This document shows, piece after piece, positions 54,323 to 64,000 of a stretch of DNA of 64,000 nucleotides. The notes beneath the pieces are model-generated. The model did no database searches. It was not told where the DNA came from and saw only the letters and a list, made by a program, of their open reading frames with translations. Source of the stretch: Bufo bufo (taxonomy: Eukaryota > Chordata > Amphibia > Anura > Bufonidae). A program made the position numbers and the translations under genes. The stretch covers positions 398,750,119 to 398,814,118 of the forward strand of contig NC_053392.1 in assembly GCF_905171765.1 (NCBI RefSeq). The letters run 5' to 3'. Positions within the stretch are counted from its first letter, which is position 1. Every line of letters starts with the position of its first letter.

Positions 54323-54678
54323 TTAATTATATTGAACCCACCAAAAAAAAATTAAATTCCAAACTTGGGGAAATACAATAAACTGAAACGGACGATTGAA
54401 GTCTTATTTTCACATTAACACTCACAGGTAAATTGTTGCCCTATGCTGTGTATTGGTATACTTTTTTTTTTACCTAAATGCTGTTTTAAATAAGTTCAAT
54501 AACCCCCCTGTGTGCAACTGTGTGTGTGGAAATAATAAACAGATTTAGCCCAAATATTTATATCTCAATCACTGATATATATGCTAGTAATCTATATACA
54601 ATGCTAAATTGATGGTAGAACATGTGTTGTACAGGTTTCGCTTATTCCACCTCCCCAAAGCTTCCCCCCCCCTCCCCC

Positions 54679-54708
54679 TGCACACACACACACACACACA
54701 CACACAAA
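54679..54708. repeat. (CA)n microsatellite
   Basis: About 13 uninterrupted CA dinucleotides following a C-rich stretch. Confidence 0.95.
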
Positions 54709-55057
54709 ACAAAAAGGATATCTGTGAAAATGGGAAAAAAATCAAAGGCTGTCCTGGCAGGTAGCAGTTCTGCTAGGAGGCACACGCTAGCCTTAGCTCC
54801 TCACTTCTCAACCCCTGGCTGACAACTTCCCTGCCTCCCTATTCTACACACACACAATTCTTCTTTGTAATTCTAGCTTTTCCTTTCCCTGGCAGTAGAA
54901 TACAAGCTTGTTTGTCTATTCCTGACTCCCTAAGATCGTTTTCCTGACAGACAGTGTAAGACCCAACCACCCTTATTCACAGTCCAGCACAGAATGATGT
55001 TCTTTGTTTTTAAGGTGTTTACTCCACTGCAGTTCATGCTTTGCATGCAGGTGCCTG

Positions 55058-56917
55058 CAGGGCCGGCCTTAGGTGTTCAGGCGCCCTGTGCGAGCTAACC
55101 TTGTGGCGCCCCCCCCAAAAAAAAAACAAAAAAAAACACTGCTTGTTGCTGGCATCATGGCATAGGCTGGCTGACTATCCAACCAAGTAGTTACCAGCCC
55201 GCACACCCCAAAGGCCGGTGTAATTTTATACTTCCCTACTTCGTGATATTTCCCTACCTTCGTCACTTCCGGTCGCACCGGACATGACGTGAGGAGGTGT
55301 GCAGCGCCGCGCAGGCGCACAACGACAGGTTAGGGAAATTTCACAGCATAGTGCGCATGCGCCAGGAGCCTCGCCGGTGGTTAGCGTAGGGAAAAACTAT
55401 GGGCCAGTGCGCAGGCGCAGTGATCGGATGGATGTTCTCAGCTGGACACTGGCCGACACTGCGCATGCACCGGGAGCCTCACCAGCGGTTAGGGAAGGGA
55501 AAAATTACGTACGGGCCAGTGCTTTTTCCCTACCCTAACCGCTGGTGAGGCTCCCAGCGCATGCGCAGTGTCGGCCGGTGTCCAGCTGAGAACATCCATC
55601 CGATCACCGCACCTGTGCACTGGCCCATAATTTTTCCCTACCCTAACCGCCGGCGAGGCTCCCAGCGCATGCGCACTCTGCTGTGAAATTTCCCTAACCC
55701 GTCGTTGTGCGCAATATAATAAACATTGGTGGCGCAGTGCGCCCCCCCAACACCCCAGTATGACAAACATTGGTGGCGCAGTGCGCCCCCCAACACCCCA
55801 GTATAATAAACATTGGTGGCGCAGTGGGCCCCCCAATATAATAAACATTGGTGGCGCAGTGCGCCCCCCCAACACCCTAGTATAATAAACATTGGTGGTG
55901 CAGTGCGCCCCCCCAATATAATAAACATTGGCGCAGTGCGCCCCCCAATATAATAAACATTGGTGGTGCAGTGCGCCCCCCCAACACCCCAGTATAATAA
56001 ACATTGGTGGTGCAGTGCGCCCCCCAATATAATAAACATTGGTGGTGCAGTGCGCCCCCCCTCAATATAATAAACATTGGTGGCGCAGTGGGCAGTGCCA
56101 ATGAGGGTTAAAAAAAAAAATAATAATTAACTCACCTCCTCCAATTGATCGTCTCCTGTTCTTTCTTCAGGACCTGTCAAAGGACCTGTGGTGACATCAC
56201 TGTGCTCATCACATGATACATCACATGATCCATCACATGGTAATGGACCATGTGATGAGCTCAGTGACGTCACCACAGGTCCTGAAGAAAGAACAGGAGA
56301 CCGGCAGCTACGCGATCAACTGGAGGAGGTGAGTTAATTTTTTTAATTATTTTTTAACCCTCATTGGCACTTCCCACTGAGCCACCAATGTTTCTTATAC
56401 TGGGGTGTTGGGGGAGGGGGTGCACTGTGCCACCAATGTTTCTTATACAAATACAGGAGGCGGGTGCCGGAATCAAATAGCCGACACCCGACCTTTGTGA
56501 CAGGGAGCTGCGATCAGCGGCAGTTAACCCCTCAGGTACCGCACCTGAAGGGTTAACTCAACTGCAGCTGATCGCAGCTCCCTGTCACAAAGGTCGGGTG
56601 CCGGCTATTTGATTCCGGCACCCGCCTCCTGTATTTGTATTTCAGGTCAGTTATCTTCATTGGTGGCGCAGTGGCCACAGCCCCTCCCCTCCTCCTCCTG
56701 TCTCTCTTCTTATTGGCAGCGGCGGGGGCAGCAGACACAGGGGAGGAGGAATCAGGTCAGACAGGGGAGGGGGAGATGGAGGGGGCGCCCCGAGGGAGAA
56801 CACAAGTGCAGCCTCGCCTGCCGCATATTACATTGCAAGCTGTCGGCCGCCCAGCGCCCCTGTTGCTATGGCGCCCTGTGCGGCCGCACAGCCCGCACAC
56901 CCCAAAGGCCGGCCCTG
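55058..56917. mobile_element. Non-autonomous hAT element, 1860 bp, inserted in hAT coding sequence
   Basis: Inverted ends CAGGGCCGGC on both sides, with the perfect 8-bp duplication GGTGCCTG at 55050-55057 and 56918-56925. Inside: a ~400-bp palindrome (55310-55710) with GCGCATGCGC sites, a minisatellite (55705-56095), the palindromic module at 56107-56375, and a second hairpin (56455-56640; CCGACACCCGACCTTTGTGA and its inverse). The near-terminal regions (GGCGCCCTGTGCG) also repeat in inverted form. No transposase. Confidence 0.95.
55705..56095. repeat. GC-rich minisatellite (~45-63-bp units)
   Basis: About nine copies of AATAAACATTGGTGGCGCAG followed by TGCGCCCCCCC and a variable AACACCCCAGTAT. 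The repeated minus-strand peptides (TNVYYTGVLGG-type) are an artefact. Confidence 0.93.
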
Positions 56918-58019
56918 GGTGCCTGGTCATGCAGGTTGTGCTAAGGTTCAGAACGTTAATGCCTCGCTTCAGGCTCTGATGGCACAGCGTGCAAACCACT
57001 CGGGTCTTGTCGTCAGCACATTGTTTGAAGAACTGCCACGCCAGGGAACTCCTTGAAGCTGCCTTTGGGGTGCTCGGTCCCAGATGGCGGTGGCCAGTAG
57101 CAGACGGACTCTCTTGGCGGCGGGTGTTCTGCTTTTGCCCACTGCTCCCTCTTTTGCTACGCTGTTGGCTCGGTCTCACCACTGCCTCTTCCTCCAAATT
57201 CTGAAAGTCAGTGGCACGACCTTCATTCCATGTGGGGTCTAGGACCTCATCGTCCCCTGCATCGTCTTCCACCCAGTCTTCCTCCCTGACCTCCTGTTCA
57301 GTCTGCACACTGCAGAAAGACGCAGCAGTTGGCACCTGTGTTTCGTCATCATCAGAGACGTGCTGAGGTGGTATTCCCATGTCCTCATCAGGAAACATAA
57401 GTGGTTGTGCGTTAGTGCATTCTATCTCTTCCACCCCTGGGGAAGGGCTAGGTGGATGCCCTTGGGAAACCCTGCCAGCAGAGTCTTCAAACAGCATAAG
57501 AGACTGCTGCATAACTTGAGGCTCAGACAGTTTCCCTGATATGCATGGGGGTGATGTGACAGACTGATGGGCTTGGTTTTCAGGCGCCATCTGTGCGCTT
57601 TCTACAGAAGACTGGGTGGGAGATAATGTGAACGTGCTGGATCCACTGTCGGCCACCCAATTGACTAATGCCTGTACCTGCTCAGGCCTTACCATCCTTA
57701 GAACGGCATTGGGCCCCACCAAATATCGCTGTAAATTCTGGCTTCTACTGGGACCTGAGGTAGTTGGTTCACTAGGACGTGTGGCTGTGGCAGAACGGCC
57801 ACATCCTCTCCCAGCACCAGAGGGTCCACTAACACCACCACGACCATGTCCGCGTCCGCGTCCCTTACTAGATGTTTTCCTCATTGTTACCGTTTACCAC
57901 AATAAGAAAAAAATTATTTGGCCCAATGTATTGAATTCAAATTCAGGCCTTTTTTTACAGGCACCTAACACTATCTGGCTATCTATTTAGGTACCGTATT
58001 ACACTAATACAGGCACAGC

Positions 58020-58600
58020 AGTATCAACAGATTTAGCTGAATATAAATTGTAGGCCTAGTATTTAGGCGCTGGATGACAGGTATCCCTTTTACAGACAGA
58101 ATTTGACTTGGAAATGCACGGTAGCGTGTGAAGTTATTGAGGATGACCCTATCCGCACCTTCAATCTAATATACCCTTTTATGGATAGATTTAAAGTTGG
58201 CCTCATACAGCAGAAACCACTGATTTAGGGAATTGCTAAGTTGGGAATTGTATTTCAACCCAGAACAAAAACTGTGCTTTGGCGGACACTAAATGAATTG
58301 ACCAGCCTCAGCAATAAACACAGATTTAGCTAAATATAAATTTTAGGCCTATTATTTAGGCGCTGGGTGACAGGTATACGTTTACGGACAGAATTAAACT
58401 TGGAAATGCACGGTAGCGTGTGAAGTTATTGAGGATGACACTATCCGCACCTTAAATCTAATATACCCTTTTATGGATCGATTTAAACTTGGCCTGATAC
58501 AGCAGAAACCACTGATTTAGGGAATTGCTAACTTGGGAATTGTATTTCAACCCAGAGCAAAAATATATCCTTTGCCAGACAGCAGACAGTACTACAATTG
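58020..58600. repeat. ~293-bp tandem duplication in the hAT 5' region
   Basis: Two units, starting near 58028 and 58321, share CAGATTTAGCT, ATTTAGGCGCTGG, GGAAATGCACGGTAGCGTGT and ATACAGCAGAAACCACTGAT. A third partial copy follows near 58612. Confidence 0.9.
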
Positions 58601-59966
58601 GCTAGCCACAGCTGAAACACCAGATTTAGGGTACTGCTATTTTGGCAATTGTATATTTCACCCCTCAATAAAATAGCAAGCACAGCCAAGCCCCTGATGT
58701 AGGATATAGCAAAAAAAATAACCACACTATTGATGGTTAAATGGACTTAGTGGCAGCTTGTGCTGGCGCACCACAAGACACAAGATGGCCGCCGATCACC
58801 CAAGAAAAAAGTGACATAAAAACGCTCTGGGCAGCCTAAAAACAGTGAGCAATTAAATAGCAGCAGTTCAATGATCCACAGCTGTAGATCGATCACTGAA
58901 TTAAGTGTTGTTGCTGAGTTAATCACTGCCTAATCTCGCCCTAACAGCAGCTGCAACCTCTCCCTACACTGATCAGAGCAGAGTGACGTGCGGCACTACG
59001 TGACTCCAGCTTAACCACCTCCGGACCGCCTAACGCAGGATCGCGTTCCGGAGGTGGCAGCGCTGCGCAGAGTCACGCATATACGCGTCATCTCGCGAGA
59101 CGCGAGATTTCGCTCAAAGCCGGCCCGCGCATGCGCATCGCGGGCCGGCAAAATTAAAAGAAGTATTTCGTCACCAGCCTGCCAGCAACGATCATTGGCT
59201 GGCAGGCTGGCGATTTTCAAAAAATCCAATCAAAAGTCATATAACAGATCATATTAGTAAATATGATCTGTTATATGGCTTCTCTGCTCCTGTGCTGGTC
59301 CTTTTCGTCGGTTGGATCCAGCACAGGAGCAGACTGAACTGTGAGTACACCAAACACTACACCTTAGCCCCAGATCACCCACCTGCACCCCAATTAACCC
59401 TTTGATCACCCCTTTGATCGCCCCTGTCAATCACTAGTGAAAGGAAAAAAAGTGATCAGTGTAAACTGTCACTTTTTTTTTTTACTGGTATTGGCTGTTA
59501 GGTTTTAGGGATAGTTTAGGCCCCTTGGTTAGGTAGTTAGCGTCAGTTAGCGCCCACCCCACCGCACCGCAGTCACTTTTATTCGCTGTTTAGCGTATCG
59601 CTAATCAGCATTTGTACTTTTATAGTATCTGTAAGTGATCAAAACTGATCACGGTCAGATCTATAATAGTATTAGTGTCACCTTAGCTCGCCCTCCACCC
59701 AAAACGCAGTGTTTGCCCGATCAGGCCTGATCGGTCGCCCACACGTGCGTTCACCCACGCCCGCCCCACCGCAGTGACAAAAAATATATATTTTTTGATC
59801 ACTGCACATTCATTTTACACGCACTGCGGCGATAAAAAAAATCAGTTTTGATATTTTTTATCAACCGCAGCAGCCTCCGGTACTTCGCTAGCCTCCCCTT
59901 TGTAAGACAGGCTTGCTTTTTTTCTTGGGTAGTCTCAGGGAATACCCCTAAATTTAGTAGGCCAAA

Positions 59967-61891
59967 ATGTCAAACAGGGGGTATTCTTCTGAAGAGGCCT
60001 ACAGGATTCTGACCCAGTCGGATGAGGAGTGGGAACCCTCATCTGACGAATCTAGCGGGTCAGAATATGAACCTGTAGAAAGCAGTGGCTCTCTGACCCA
60101 AAGTTCGGACGAGGAGGTTGAGGTCCCTGGCAGCACCAGGCGTACCCGGCCCCATGTCGCTAGACCACAGGTTACGCAGGATCCGCTTCAAGAGCAGCAG
60201 AGTGGGGCTGTCGCTGCCGGATCACGTGGTGAGGCATACACCAGCAGCGCAGCCCTTCCTGGACCTAGTACCAGCACTGCCGTACAACCTGGTGAAGTAG
60301 CGAGCACCAGAAGGGCAGTTGAAGCTGGTACGGTGGCACGTGCAATAGTTACCCCGTCGCAGCCACCGCACAGACAGGCCCGTAGAGCCCCTAGAGTCCC
60401 TGAGGTGCTGGCAAATCCTGATTGGCAGTCACCAACTTCAGCCGCACCAGTAGTTCCCCCTTTCACCGCCCAGTCTGGAGTTCGGGTTGAGACGGCTTAA
60501 ATCGGTTCGGCCCTGGGATTTTTTGAGCTGTTCTTGACTGCGGAGCTCTTGGACTTAGTCGTGGCAGAGACCAACCAGTATGCCACACAATTTATAACCG
60601 CAAACCCGGGAAGCTATTATGCCCAGCCTTTCCGGTGGAAACCAGTCCAAGTTTCCGAACTTAAAATTTTTCTGGGCCTTCTCCTCAATGGGCCTGACAA
60701 AAAAGCATGAATTGCGGTCACATGCCCATGTTCTCTGCTGCTATGTCCAGGACACGATTTGAGACCATCCTCCGTTTTCTGCATTTTAGCGACAACACCA
60801 CCTCCCGTCCCAGAGGCCACCCTGCTTTTGACCGGCTCCACAAAATTCGGCCCCTCATAGACCATTTCAACCTGAAATTTGCAGATTTGTATACCCCTGA
60901 GCAAAACATCTGCGTAGACGAGTCCCTAATACATTTTACCGGGCGCCTTGGCTTCAAACAATACATCCCAAGCAAGCGTGCCCGGTATGGGGTCAAATTG
61001 TATAAGCTCTGTGAAAGGGCCACAGGCTATACCCACAAATTTCGGATCTATGAGGGAAAAGATCAGACCCTGGAGCCGGTCGGTTGCCCTGACTACCTGG
61101 GGAGCAGTGGGAAGACAGTCTGGGACTTGGTGTCACCCTTATTCGGCAAGGGGTACCATCTTTATGTGGACAATTTCTACACAAGTGTGGCCCTCTTTAG
61201 GCATTTGTTTCTAGAACGGATTTGCGCCTGTGGCACCGCGCGAACTAGTCGCGTGGGCTTCCCCCAACGGCTTGTAACCACCCGTCTTGCAAGGGGGCAG
61301 AGGGCTGCCTTGTGTAACGAAGAACTGCTCGCGGTGAAATGGAGAGACAAGCGTGACGTTTACATGCTCTCCTCCATTCACGCAGACACGACAATCCAAA
61401 TTGAGCGAGCAACCCGTGTCATTGAAAAGCCCCTCTGTGTCCACGACTATAATGCGCTCATGGGAGGGGTGGACTTCAATGACCAGATGTTGTCTCCGTA
61501 TTTAGTTTCCCGCAGAACCAGACGCTGGTATAAGAAGGTGTCTGTATATTTGATTCAATTGGCGCTGTACAATAGTTTTGTTCTCTACAGTAAGGCTGGG
61601 AGAACAGGATCCTTCCTCAAATTCCAGGAAGAGATCATCGAGAACCTCCTTTACCCAGGAGGTTCCGTGGCCCCATCCACCAGTGTAGTTAGCCGTCTAC
61701 ACGAGCGACATTTCCCCAGTGTCGTTCCTGGTACCTCAACCCAACCGTCACCCCGAAAAAGATGTCGTGTCTGTAGCAGGAGTGGAATAAGGCGTGACAC
61801 CCGCTATTTCTGTCCTGACTGTGCTGACCACCCTGCCCTATGCTATGGAGAGTGTTTCCGGAAGTACCACACACAGGTACACCTAGCATAG
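59967..61891 (+). pseudogene. piggyBac transposase, damaged N-terminal half
   Basis: A DDD transposase that cuts and pastes at TTAA. 59967-60500: an acidic N-terminus (SDEEWEPSSDESSGSEYEP) that stops at TAA 60498-60500; the same frame then continues FFELFLTAELLDLVVAETN and ELKIFLGLLLN. A frameshift near 60692 and a small deletion near 60715-60722 remove about ten residues, then the frame 60707-61891 is open. Catalytic residues in that frame: Asp71 (CVDESLIHF), Asp155 (YVDNFYTS), and Asp256/Asp259 in GGVDFNDQM. C-terminal Cys/His region CRVC ... CPDC ... CYGECFRKYH (about 350-388), the zinc-binding domain that reads the ends. So one nonsense codon, one frameshift and one short deletion, all before the catalytic part. 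Confidence 0.93.
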
Positions 61892-62639
61892 GGATCACAT
61901 CTCACCAGGACAGGCACACAGGGCTATTAGGGCCCATTCACTCACAGCTGCTGCAAACCTCTCCTTTCACCTGGGATAAAGTGCATAACGTACTTCGCCA
62001 CATCTTTGGGCGATTTGCGCTTTGCACATTGTCCCATGGGGAAGGAGAGGTTTGTTCTATAAAGGTAAAAAAAACTAAACAAAAAAAAAAATACCGGTAA
62101 GTAAAAAAGTTAAACGTTCAGTTAAAAAAGTTTAAAAAAAGTTTCTATGTTCTGTTCAACAGTTAATAAATTTATTGCGTTGCGGCCTGGTTTTTTCTTT
62201 TTTGTTTTGTTTTTTTTACCTTTCAGGTGGACCAACCGATCGACTAGCTGCAGCACTGATGTGCATTCGGACAGAAGCATTGCGCTGCTGTCAGATTACA
62301 CGCAAGTCGGTGTATGCGGCGCTGCAAGACGAGATTTCTCCTCTGCAGTAAAAGATACGTTTGCCGAGGCATATGAGCTGAGGAGGTGGCGGTGTTCATA
62401 TACTTTGGCAAACACTTTGTATATATAAAAAAAAAAAAATCCCGGCAATGATTTATTCATCCACATCGATTGATGTGAATGGAGAAATCTGGTTTGCCAG
62501 GGCATACGAGCTAAGTGGGCATGGATGTTGGGCGGAGCTCCTATGTCCTGGCAGACGCCTTTCCCCTCCTTTTTCTTTTTTTGGCAGAGATTTTTTCATC
62601 CACATTGATCGATGCGAATGAAGAAATCTGTGCCGTTCA
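61892..62639. other. piggyBac spacer between transposase and array
   Basis: A/T runs at 62070-62140, then GTATGCGGCGCTGCAAGACG and ATACGAGCTAAGTGGGCATGG phrases. Two imperfect copies of GCATATGAGCTGAGGAGG-type sequence (62370 and 62500). No gene. Confidence 0.6.
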
Positions 62640-64000
62640 TTTTTTTCTTTCAGCCCTATTCAGTAGAAGTTGGGGAATGTGTTTTGGGGTGTCTTTTTAC
62701 ATATACCCATGCTGGGTGAGATAAATATCTTGGCAAAAGACAACTTTTCCCATTTTTTTTATACAAAGTTGGCATTTGACCAAGATATTTATCTCACCCA
62801 GCATGGGTATATGTAAAAAGACACCCCAAAACACATTCCCCAACTTCTCCTGAGAACGGAGATACCACATGTGTGACACTTTTTTGCAGCCTAGGTGGGC
62901 AAAGGGGCCCATATTCCAAAGAGCACCTTTCGGATTTCACTCGTCATTTTTTACAGAATTTGATTTCAAACTCCTTACCACACATTTGGGCCCCTAGAAT
63001 GCCAGGGCAGTATAACTACCCCACAAGTGACCCCATTTTGGAAAGAAGAGACCCCAAGGTATTCGCTGTTGGGCATGGCGAGTTCATGGAAGTTTTTATT
63101 TTTTGTCACAAGTTAGTGGAATATGAGACTTTGTATGAAAAAAAATAAAAAATAAAAAATCATCATTTTCCACTAACTTGTGACAAAAAATAAAAAATTC
63201 TAGGAACTCGCCATGCCCCTCACGGATTACCTTGGGGTGTCTTCTTTCCAAAATGGGGTCACTTGTGGGGTAGTTATACTGCCCTGGCATTCTAGGGGCC
63301 CAAATGTGTGGTAAGGAGTTTGAAATCAAATTCTGTAAAAAATGACGAGTGAAATCCGAAAGGTGCTCTTTGGAATATGGGCCCCTTTGCCCACCTAGGC
63401 TGCAAAAAAGTGTTACACATCTGGTATCTCCGTATTCAGTAGAAGTTGGGGAATGTGTTTTGGGGTGTCTTTTTACATATACCCATGCTGGGTGAGATAA
63501 ATATCTTGGCAAAAGACAACTTTTCCCATTTTTTTTATACAAAGTTGGCATTTGACCAAGATATTTATCTCACCCAGCATGGGTATATGTAAAAAGACAC
63601 CCCACAACACATTCCCCAACTTCTACTGAATACGGAGATACCAGATGTGTGACACTTTTTTGCAGCCTAGGTGGGCAAAGGGGCCCATATTCCAAAGAGC
63701 ACCTTTCGGATTTCATTCGTCATTTTTTACAGAATTTGATTTCAAACTCCTTACCACACATTTGGGCCCCTAGAATGCCAGGGCAGTATAACTACCCCAC
63801 AAGTGACCCCATTTTGGAAAGAAGAGACCCCAAGGTATTCGCTGATGGGCATAGTGAGTTCATAGAACTTTTTATTTTTTGTCACAAGTTAGTGGAATAT
63901 GAGACTTTGTAAGAAAAAAAAAAAAAAATCATCATTTTCCGCTAACTTGTGACAAAAAATAAAAAGTTCTATGAACTCACTATGCCCATCAGCGAATACC
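62640..64000. repeat. Palindromic ~770-bp array of the second piggyBac
   Basis: The same units as 1-2340, with centres near 62755 and 63530 and secondary centres near 63160 and 63940. The differences from the first array are few (for example CTTTTTACATATACCC in place of CATTTTACATATACCC). The array continues beyond the window. Confidence 0.92.

Larger units (their letters stand above)
54973..57884 (-). pseudogene. hAT transposase N-terminal exon with BED finger, split by another hAT
   Basis: Minus strand from Met 57884 (MRKTSSKGRGRGHGRG). An RG-rich start, a Ser/Pro-rich region and an acidic stretch (EQEVREEDWVEDDAGDDEV) lead to a BED-type zinc finger: WQFFKQCADDKTRVVCTLC supplies the two Cys. 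The frame runs without stop to 56926, where an 1860-bp hAT element interrupts it between Arg-His and the rest of the finger. Beyond that element (55057 leftwards) the same frame gives a second His three to five residues on, then about 20 more codons to a TAA at 54973-54975. BED fingers bind transposon ends in the ZBED/hAT family. The RNase H-like catalytic domain is absent. Confidence 0.8.
49984..59010 (-). mobile_element. hAT transposon relic, interrupted three times
   Basis: The left terminus TAGAGATGAGTGAACC fits hAT-type ends. The interior includes trinucleotide-rich sequence (50535-50650), a ~170-bp tandem repeat, the first coding exon of a BED-type transposase on the minus strand (57884 leftwards), ~293-bp tandem repeats (58020-58600) and a 5' region with AAGATGGCCGCC (58782-58793). 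The catalytic domain is absent, so this is an internally deleted or non-autonomous copy. Insertions: piggyBac 51506-54322, hAT 55058-56917, piggyBac 59015 onward. The right terminus is not seen, so that both ends belong to one element is inferred. Confidence 0.55.
59015..64000 (+). mobile_element. piggyBac element with transposase, right end beyond the window
   Basis: Starts CCACCTCCGGACCGCC after TTAA (59011-59014). The first 45 bp form a hairpin (CCACCTCCGGA ... TCCGGAGGTGG). A 950-bp GC-rich leader with CCCACCCCACCGCACCGCA-like blocks precedes the transposase (59967-61891). After a ~750-bp spacer come the ~770-bp palindromic units (62640 on), as at the window start. The right terminus is not seen. 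The insertion lies in the 5' region of the hAT relic. Confidence 0.9.

Noticed and set aside
55489..56101. Long Tyr/Gly-rich minus-strand frames (up to 171 codons)
   Set aside because: They translate the GC-rich minisatellite and the adjoining palindrome; the same peptide repeats in all frames and no family motif exists.

Overview
The window looks like vertebrate nuclear DNA, most likely from a frog or toad (Anura). Its repeats are those I associate with anuran genomes: T2/Kolobok-type MITEs (TTAAAGGRR ends, TTAA duplications), large TTAA-flanked piggyBac elements with long subterminal repeats, many small hAT elements, TTA/TAA-flanked PIF/Harbinger-type MITEs, CR1, Penelope-like and L1/Tx1-like retroelements and a chromodomain Ty3/Gypsy element. 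The species cannot be fixed from the sequence.

Only one host gene is visible, on the + strand. Two exons, 15923-16026 (104 bp) and 47142-47296 (155 bp), have clean AG/GT borders and matching phases. They encode transmembrane segments 2 and 3 of an SLC22 organic cation transporter, closest to SLC22A3 (OCT3). The window therefore holds the 3' part of intron 1 (1-15922), all of intron 2 (16027-47141, 31.1 kb) and the 5' part of intron 3 (47297-64000). Everything else is transposon-derived or unrecognised intronic DNA.

Intron 1 part: the right end of a piggyBac element built of ~770-bp palindromic units (1-2780), a simple-repeat tract, four small hAT MITEs or relatives with 7-8 bp duplications, a 1.3-kb solo LTR of retroviral type (6276-7573), several T2 MITEs, and a decayed Tc1 element (11232-13506) split by a 687-bp palindromic T2 MITE.

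Intron 2: a Tc1 element with one internal stop (16594-18181); an antisense CR1 LINE (19388-22255) inside Penelope-like sequence; a Penelope reverse-transcriptase relic between ~1-kb inverted arms (22810-29698), whose right arm is split by a retro-insertion with a 14-bp duplication (25801-27194) and by a mariner-like element with an uninterrupted 352-aa DD41D transposase (27251-28905). A nearly intact chromodomain Gypsy element (31499-37076) follows, inserted into a Harbinger-type MITE (31001-37549). After that come a satellite-like, probably hAT-derived block (39120-42402) and a second, oppositely oriented copy of the 687-bp T2 MITE (44601-45287).

Intron 3 part: an L1/Tx1-like antisense fragment beginning about 50 bp after exon 3, then a long hAT relic (49984 to at least 59010) interrupted by a non-autonomous piggyBac (51506-54322), by another hAT (55058-56917) that splits its BED zinc finger, and by a second large piggyBac (59015 to beyond 64000) carrying a damaged transposase and the same palindromic array as the window start.

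I found no operon-like system, CRISPR array or novel gene cassette. The most interesting signals are structural: nested insertions with exact target duplications, palindromic arrays in piggyBac, and a palindromic module with outward-facing 5' splice-site consensuses and CRE-like sites shared by elements with different ends.
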